Below are positions 32,682-37,387 of a stretch of DNA of 37,387 nucleotides, piece after piece. The DNA comes from JAHQVI01 sp964407075 (GTDB taxonomy: Bacteria > Pseudomonadota > Alphaproteobacteria > Rhizobiales > Rhodomicrobiaceae). Made by a program: the position numbers and the translations under genes. Position 1 is the stretch's first letter. The number at the start of each line of letters is the position of its first letter. Below the pieces are notes generated by a model. The model was not told where the DNA came from. It did no database searches and worked only from the letters and a program-made list of their open reading frames with translations. The DNA is taken from contig CAYOUE010000010.1 in NCBI GenBank assembly GCA_964407075.1, positions 1 to 37,387 of the forward strand. The letters are read 5' to 3'.

Positions 32682-33784
32682 ATGCCAGTCAGGCAAGCGG
32701 CAATCGCCGTCATCAGGGGCGACGGTATCGGCGTGGACGTGACCGAAGCAGCGCTGTTCGTTGCCGGAAAAACTTTGGAGCGCGCAGGTATCAAGCCGCC
32801 CGAATACAGGGAAATCCACGCAGGCGCTGAGTACTTTCGAGAAACCGGGCGGGACATCGAGCCTGGCGGCGAGGAACGCGCAGGCGAGGCAGACGCCATC
32901 TTTCTCGGCGCGATCGGGCTTCCCGCTGTGCGCCATCCCGGCGGCACCGAGATTTCCCCGCATCTGCGCCTGCGGGACCGCTACGAGCTTTACGCGGGGG
33001 TCCGCCCCGTTCGCGCCTATCCGAATATCCCGCAGAGGCTGGCCGATCCGAGCGCGGCCGCCATCGACCTCGTCATTTTGCGCGAATCGACCGAGGGACT
33101 TTTCTATTCCGCCGCCGTCCATGACCTTAGCGAAGTCATCGGCGACAGCGAGGTACGCGACACGCTGCGCATTACCCGCTCGGTCACGGAACGCCTGCAC
33201 CGCTTCGGTTTCGAGCTGGCGCGGAAGCGGAAAGCGCTCGGCAAGCCGGGGAGACTGACCTGCGTGGACAAGGCGAACGTCTTCCGGTCCATGGCGTTTT
33301 CCGGAAGATCTATGACGAGATCGCGGCCAATTACCCCGAAATCGAGAAGGGCTACAACTATGTCGATGCGCAGGCGCTCGACCTGATCCGGCGGCCGTGG
33401 GACTTCGACGTGCTGGTCATGGAAAGCATGTTCGGTGACATCCTCTCAGATCTGGCGGGCGGCCTCGTTGGCGGTATGGGCATGGCCGCCTGCGCGGAGA
33501 TTGGCGACCAGACGGCGCTGTTCCAGCCCGCGCATGGCAGCGCGCCGGACATCATGGGGCAGGACATGGCCAATCCGCTTGCCGCAATTCTCAGCGCTGC
33601 GCTGATGTGCGATTATCTCGGGGACAAATTCGATGCGCCGGCCTGGCGCGACGCTGCCGAAATCATCGAGGCCGCCGTACAGCGCGGGTTCGAGGCGAAC
33701 AGGCTGCGTCCGATGGAGTTCGGCGGAGACATGGGAACCCGCGCCGTCACCGCTGAGGTCGCCGCGCTGATCGGAAAAAGATAA
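32682..33784 (+). pseudogene. Isocitrate/isopropylmalate dehydrogenase-family gene, frameshifted
   Basis: The first part (32682 to about 33300) reads as the N-terminal two-thirds of a beta-decarboxylating dehydrogenase: AVIRGDGIGVDVTEAAL, LRDRYELYAGVRPVRAYP, ILRESTEGLFY and CVDKANVFRSMAF. The frame then turns to nonsense. In the -1 frame the protein continues FRKIYDEIAANYPEIEKGY and on to VMESMFGDILSDL and FQPAHGSAPDI, ending at 33784. Restoring one T in the run GCGTTTTCCGG (33295-33305) gives a continuous protein of normal length, about 367 residues, of the tartrate/isopropylmalate dehydrogenase type. It is either a recent mutation or a sequencing error. ATG 32682 has GGGGCGG upstream. Confidence 0.85.
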
Positions 33785-33807
33785 ACGCCCAAACCGAGGA
33801 GAGGCCG

Positions 33808-34098
33808 ATGTTTGCAGTCGCCGTTACGTTCATGGTGAAACCGGGCCGGATGCCCGATTTCCTGCCGCTGGTGCTGCAGCAGGCGAAGAACTCGCTCGCG
33901 CTTGAGGAACAATGCCGGCAGTTCGACGTCTGCACGGGCGGCGATAACGAGCATGAGGTATTCCTATATGAACTTTACGACGACAAGGCCGCGTTCGACG
34001 CGCATCTGGCGAGCGCGCATTTCGCCAATTTCAGCGCCGCCTCCGCGGACCTGCTCGACTCGAAGCTTATCAAGACCTATTCGATCGTAGCGCAATAA
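33808..34098 (+). CDS. Antibiotic-biosynthesis-monooxygenase-like (ABM) small protein
   Basis: A 96-residue protein with the dimeric alpha-beta barrel fold: VAVTFMVKPGRMPDFLPLVLQQAKNSL, CRQFDVC, and EVFLYELYDDKAAFDAHLASAHF, the ABM family pattern of YgiN/LsrG-like proteins. Such proteins act as quinol monooxygenases or isomerases on small aromatic or sugar substrates. It has GAGGAGAGG before the ATG and lies 24 bases after the dehydrogenase-family gene, so the two may share a transcript and a pathway. Confidence 0.85.
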   Translation: MFAVAVTFMVKPGRMPDFLPLVLQQAKNSLALEEQCRQFDVCTGGDNEHEVFLYELYDDKAAFDAHLASAHFANFSAASADLLDSKLIKTYSIVAQ

Positions 34099-34225
34099 GG
34101 ACATGGGAATTCATTGCAACAATCCGGAAAACCTCTCCTAATATGCTTCAATGATGAATTGAGCCAACGATAGCCTTTTTGGCAAATCTCGATCCGGAGC
34201 TCGACAAGATAGGGGAGAAGCGCGC

Positions 34226-35389
34226 ATGTTCAATGCATCCATGAATTTTGCGCTCGGCGATGAGATCGGGGCGCTGCGAGAGACGGTGGAGCGCTTTTCA
34301 CGTGAAAAAATCGCGCCGCGCGCTGCCGCGATCGATGCTGAGAACAAGTTTCCGCGAGATCTCTGGCCGGAACTCGGCGCATTGGGCCTGCATGGGATTA
34401 CCGTATCGGAAGATGATGGAGGCGCGGCGCTCGGCTATCTCGCGCATGTCGTTGCAATGGAGGAGGTCAGCCGTGGCTCAGCTTCGGTCGGATTGTCCTA
34501 CGGCGCGCATTCAAATCTCTGCGTCAATCAGATCGCGCGCAACGGCAATGCGGAGCAGAAGGCGAAATATCTCCCGAAACTCATTTCCGGTGAGCATCTC
34601 GGCGCGCTTGCGATGTCCGAACCGGGGTCCGGCTCCGATGTCGTTTCGATGAAGCTGCGCGCAGAAAAGCGCAACGATCGCTACATACTCAACGGCAACA
34701 AGATGTGGATCACGAACGGCCCGACTGCCGACGTGCTCGTCGTTTACGCCAAGACCGATCCCGAAGCCGGGCCACGGGGCATCACCGCATTCCTGATCGA
34801 GAAGGAATTCGCCGGCTTCTCCACCGCACAGAAGCTAGACAAGCTGGGGATGCGCGGCTCCGACACATGCGAACTGGTCTTCGAGAATTGCGAGGTTCCC
34901 TACGAGAACGTGCTCGGCGAGGAGGGACGCGGCGTGCGCGTACTGATGTCGGGGCTTGATTATGAGCGGATCGTGCTGGCGGGCGGACCGCTCGGCATCA
35001 TGGCGGCGGCGATGGATGTCGTCGTGCCCTATGTGCATGAGCGCCGCCAGTTCGGTCAGCCGATCGGCGAGTTCCAGCTCATGCAGGGCAAGCTCGCGGA
35101 TATGTACACGACGATGAACGCCTGCCGCGCCTATGTCTACATGGTTGCGATGGCGGCGGACCGGGGCGAAACCACGCGCAAGGACGCCGCAGGCTGCATC
35201 CTTTATGCGGCGGAAAAGGCGACGCAGATCGCGCTGGAGGCAATCCAGGCGCTCGGAGGCAACGGCTATATCAACGATTATCCCACGGGCCGGCTCCTGC
35301 GCGACGCCAAGCTCTACGAGATCGGCGCAGGGACTTCGGAGATCCGCCGTATGCTGATCGGGCGCGAGTTGTTCGAGGAGACGAAATAG
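34226..35389 (+). CDS. ivd: Isovaleryl-CoA dehydrogenase
   Basis: A 387-residue acyl-CoA dehydrogenase. The flavin motifs SVGLSYGAHSNLCVNQI and LAMSEPGSGSDV are present. The catalytic base Glu is placed as in isovaleryl-CoA dehydrogenase within SGLDYERIVLAGGPLG (E247), a position and context that separate this enzyme from short-chain dehydrogenases. The C-terminus has QALGGNGYINDYPTGRLLRDAKLYEIGAGTSEIRR. It oxidises isovaleryl-CoA to 3-methylcrotonyl-CoA in leucine degradation, passing electrons to ETF. AGGGGAGAAG precedes the ATG. A carboxyltransferase gene two genes down supports the leucine pathway. A parS-like site lies near its 5' end. Confidence 0.93.
   Translation: MFNASMNFALGDEIGALRETVERFSREKIAPRAAAIDAENKFPRDLWPELGALGLHGITVSEDDGGAALGYLAHVVAMEEVSRGSASVGLSYGAHSNLCVNQIARNGNAEQKAKYLPKLISGEHLGALAMSEPGSGSDVVSMKLRAEKRNDRYILNGNKMWITNGPTADVLVVYAKTDPEAGPRGITAFLIEKEFAGFSTAQKLDKLGMRGSDTCELVFENCEVPYENVLGEEGRGVRVLMSGLDYERIVLAGGPLGIMAAAMDVVVPYVHERRQFGQPIGEFQLMQGKLADMYTTMNACRAYVYMVAMAADRGETTRKDAAGCILYAAEKATQIALEAIQALGGNGYINDYPTGRLLRDAKLYEIGAGTSEIRRMLIGRELFEETK
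34295..34308. promoter_or_regulatory. parS-like site 3 (inside ivd)
   Basis: TTTTCACGTGAAAA is a perfect palindrome whose inner 12 bases equal the parS core TTTCACGTGAAA. It differs from sites 1 and 2 in the outer pair. It may be a weaker ParB site or a chance result of the F-S-R-E-K codons. Confidence 0.5.
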
Positions 35390-35427
35390 CCGTGACGCCT
35401 CGTTCATGACAAATCGATTGACCCGCA

Positions 35428-37020
35428 ATGCTGCCAGATGCTGAAAGCTATGAGGATCTGATCCGGGATTTCCGCTGGCAGGTTCCGGCGCGCTACAATA
35501 TCGCCGCCGATGTCTGCGACCGCTGGGCGGATGCGGAGCCGGACAGGCTGGCGATCATCGACATGACGGGCGGCGCGCGGCGCGATGTGTCTTTCGGCGA
35601 ATTGCGGGACATAGCCGACCGGCTCGCCAATCATCTGGCGTCGCTTGGGGTCGAGCGCGGCGACCGTGTCGGCGTTCTCCGGCCGCAATCGACCTGGACG
35701 GCTGCGGCGCATATCGCCGCGTGGAAGCTCGGGGCGATCTCGATGCCGCTGTTTTCGCTGTTCGGCGAGGATGCGCTGGCCGTGCGCCTTGCCGATGCGG
35801 GAGCCGTCGCGGTGGTGACGGATGAGGCAGGCGCGGATAAGCTTGCCGCACTGCGGGCGCGCCTGCCGGATTTGAAGCATGTCATCGTGCCTGAACAAGC
35901 GGGACTGGACGCCGTGCCAGCGCATTTCGACACGGTTGACACCACGGCGCACGATCCCGCGCTGCTGATTTACACATCGGGCACGACCGGCGACCCGAAA
36001 GGCGCGCTGCACGCTCACCGCGTCCTGCTCGGCCATCTGCCCGGCGTCGAGATGTCTCACGATCTTTTTCCGAAACCCGGCGATCTGATCTGGACGCCCG
36101 CCGACTGGGCGTGGATCGGCGGCCTGCTCGACGTGCTGATGCCCGCGCTTCATCATGGCGTCCCGGTCGTCGCCAGCCGCTTTGCGAAATTCACCGGAGC
36201 CGCCGCGTGCGAGCTGATCGAGACCATCGGCATACGGAATGTTTTCTTCCCCCCGACCGCGCTCAAGATGCTTCGCGCCGAAGGCGTACGCGTCTCCGGT
36301 TTGCGCAGCGTCGCGTCCGGAGGCGAACCGCTTGGCGCGGAGATGCTCGAATGGGGCCGCGACGTGCTGGGTGTGACGATCAACGAGTTCTATGGCCAGA
36401 CGGAATGCAACATGGTGCTGACTTCCTGCGGCGCACTGTTTCCGCCGCAACCGGGCGCGATCGGCCGCGCCGTTCCGGGGCACGACATCGCGGTCATTGA
36501 AGACACAGGCGCGCCGGCGTCAGGCGTCGAGGGAGACATCGCCATCCGGCGCGGCACGCCGGTCATGATGCTGGAATACTGGCGCAAACCCGAAGCCACT
36601 GCGGAGAAATTCCGTGGCGACTGGCTCGTGACCGGCGACCGGGGTGTGGAGGAGAACGGCGTGTTCCGCTTCGTCGGACGTTCGGACGACGTTATCACCT
36701 CGGCGGGCTACCGTATCGGTCCATGTGAGGTCGAGGACTGCCTGCTGACGCATCCTGCCGTAGCCGCCGCGGGCGTGGTCGGCAAGCCGGACCCGGAAAG
36801 GACCGAAATCGTAAAAGCCTATGTGGTGCTGCGTTCCGGCCATCAGCCGAACGCCGGAACCGCCGCCGCGCTGCAGGCGCATGTTAAGACACGCCTCGCC
36901 GCGCACGAATATCCGCGTGAAGTCGCCTTCGTGGACGCCCTGCCGATGACCGTGACCGGCAAGATCGTACGCAAGGAACTCCGGCGCATGGCCGCCGCCG
37001 AGACCGGAGCCGGATCATGA
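35428..37020 (+). CDS. Acyl-CoA synthetase (AMP-forming)
   Basis: A 530-residue ANL-superfamily ligase. The adenylate P-loop is LLIYTSGTTGDPKG, with DWAWIGG and the GQTECNMV core motif. The hinge region is TGDRGVEENGVFRFVGRSDDVITSAGYRIGPCEVED, and the catalytic Lys is in the C-terminal TVTGKIVRKELR. It activates an acid to its CoA ester using ATP. The acid is not certain; members beside isovaleryl-CoA dehydrogenase and carboxylase genes probably act on branched short- or medium-chain acids or acetoacetate. It follows ivd by 38 bases and overlaps the next gene by four bases (ATGA), so it is co-translated. Confidence 0.9.
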   Translation: MLPDAESYEDLIRDFRWQVPARYNIAADVCDRWADAEPDRLAIIDMTGGARRDVSFGELRDIADRLANHLASLGVERGDRVGVLRPQSTWTAAAHIAAWKLGAISMPLFSLFGEDALAVRLADAGAVAVVTDEAGADKLAALRARLPDLKHVIVPEQAGLDAVPAHFDTVDTTAHDPALLIYTSGTTGDPKGALHAHRVLLGHLPGVEMSHDLFPKPGDLIWTPADWAWIGGLLDVLMPALHHGVPVVASRFAKFTGAAACELIETIGIRNVFFPPTALKMLRAEGVRVSGLRSVASGGEPLGAEMLEWGRDVLGVTINEFYGQTECNMVLTSCGALFPPQPGAIGRAVPGHDIAVIEDTGAPASGVEGDIAIRRGTPVMMLEYWRKPEATAEKFRGDWLVTGDRGVEENGVFRFVGRSDDVITSAGYRIGPCEVEDCLLTHPAVAAAGVVGKPDPERTEIVKAYVVLRSGHQPNAGTAAALQAHVKTRLAAHEYPREVAFVDALPMTVTGKIVRKELRRMAAAETGAGS

Positions 37021-37387
37021 GCGTGCTGAAATCCACAATCTCGACCCGTTCCGAAACCTTTGCCGCCAACCGCGCCGCTCATCAGGAAGCGATCGCGCAG
37101 GTGAATACGGCCGCGGAGGCGGCGATGGACGGCGGCGGCGAACAGGCCCGCGCGCGGCATGTGGCGCGGGGCAAGATCCTGCCGCGGGAGCGCGTTTCGC
37201 GCCTGCTCGATCCTGGTTCGCCCTTCCTCGAAATCGGCCTGTTCGCGGCTCACGGCATGTATGACGGCGCTTCGCCCTGTGCTGGCGTCATCGCCGGGAT
37301 CGGCCGCGTTTCCGGCCGCGAGGTCATGATCGTATGCAACGACGCCACCGTCAAAGGCGGCACCTATTATCCGATGACGGTCAAGAA
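37017..37387 (+). CDS. mccB: Methylcrotonoyl-CoA carboxylase beta subunit (3' partial)
   Basis: The first 123 codons of a biotin-dependent carboxyltransferase. The N-terminus includes ARHVARGKILPRERVSRLLDPGSPFLEIG (the acyl-CoA carboxyltransferase start), followed by VIAGIGRVSGREVMIVCNDATVKGGTYYP, typical of 3-methylcrotonyl-CoA carboxylase beta. It transfers CO2 from biotin to methylcrotonyl-CoA. The gene runs off the window end. It overlaps the acyl-CoA synthetase stop by four bases. A propionyl- or geranyl-CoA carboxylase is less likely because ivd lies two genes upstream. Confidence 0.9.
   Translation, partial: MSVLKSTISTRSETFAANRAAHQEAIAQVNTAAEAAMDGGGEQARARHVARGKILPRERVSRLLDPGSPFLEIGLFAAHGMYDGASPCAGVIAGIGRVSGREVMIVCNDATVKGGTYYPMTVK

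Noticed and set aside
33295..33305. Programmed -1 frameshifting in the dehydrogenase-family gene
   Set aside because: The tRNA on TTT would have to re-pair on GTT with a first-position mismatch, there is no X-XXY-YYZ heptamer and no need for a shorter product; an indel is simpler.
35404..36483. 359-codon minus-strand frame antisense to the acyl-CoA synthetase
   Set aside because: Arg/Gln/His-rich shadow of a gene that carries all ANL motifs in order.
1..37387. CRISPR array, prophage, insertion sequence or toxin-antitoxin module
   Set aside because: No regularly spaced repeats, transposase, integrase or toxin-like gene was seen on either strand.

Overview
The window is a stretch of bacterial chromosome with high GC (about 60% by eye), densely packed with housekeeping genes. 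Gene content points to an alphaproteobacterium, most likely of the Hyphomicrobiales (Rhizobiales) type. The signs are the maf-aroE-coaE-dnaQ-secB-fxsA-Tim44-mltA-Smr order, an Hsp20/DUF1150 pair, DUF2849 and DUF934 partners around an assimilatory sulfite reductase, lptCAB-rpoN-hpf-ptsN, and mnmG-rsmG-parA-parB. The genus cannot be fixed from the sequence alone. There are no phage genes, transposases, CRISPR arrays or toxin-antitoxin pairs; it reads as core genome near the replication origin.

Layout. (1) 1-6658: Maf (5' end cut off), shikimate dehydrogenase, dephospho-CoA kinase and the DNA polymerase III proofreading subunit run rightward. SecB and FxsA lie on the minus strand, then a Tim44-like protein, MltA and an Smr protein run rightward. 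(2) 6749-9334: a LysE-type exporter, a membrane DUF1499 protein and a metallo-beta-lactamase-fold hydrolase; the last two overlap tail to tail. (3) 9399-12843: a HTH-cupin regulator divergent from a three-gene sulfite reductase operon. (4) 13071-14346: a small heat-shock protein, DUF1150 and a cupin protein. (5) 14482-20363, minus strand: PtsN, HPF, RpoN, LptB, LptA, LptC and RNase D. (6) 20468-20544: tRNA-Pro(CGG), then a minus-strand MFS transporter. (7) 22089-28622, minus strand: the parB-parA-rsmG-mnmG block, a histidine phosphatase and mnmE. (8) 28662-37387: a YyaL-type thioredoxin-domain protein, a glyoxalase-like protein, a tandem universal stress protein, a frameshifted isocitrate/isopropylmalate dehydrogenase-family gene, a small monooxygenase, and the start of a leucine-degradation operon (isovaleryl-CoA dehydrogenase, acyl-CoA synthetase, carboxyltransferase beta subunit cut by the window end).

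How they work together. Four coherent modules stand out: chromosome segregation (ParA/ParB with three parS-like sites at 24.5, 31.1 and 34.3 kb, all inside genes); lipopolysaccharide export (LptC/A/B) linked to the sigma-54/nitrogen-PTS cluster; sulfite reduction under a probable local regulator; and tRNA wobble modification (MnmE/MnmG).

I found no clearly new multi-gene system. The points most worth a second look are the intragenic parS-like sites, a 384-base intergenic region with two strong and partly nested hairpins at 32.4 kb, palindromes in the sulfite-reductase regulatory region, a possible structured 5' leader on hsp20, a 173-base antisense overlap between two convergent genes, and a single-base frameshift at about 33.3 kb.
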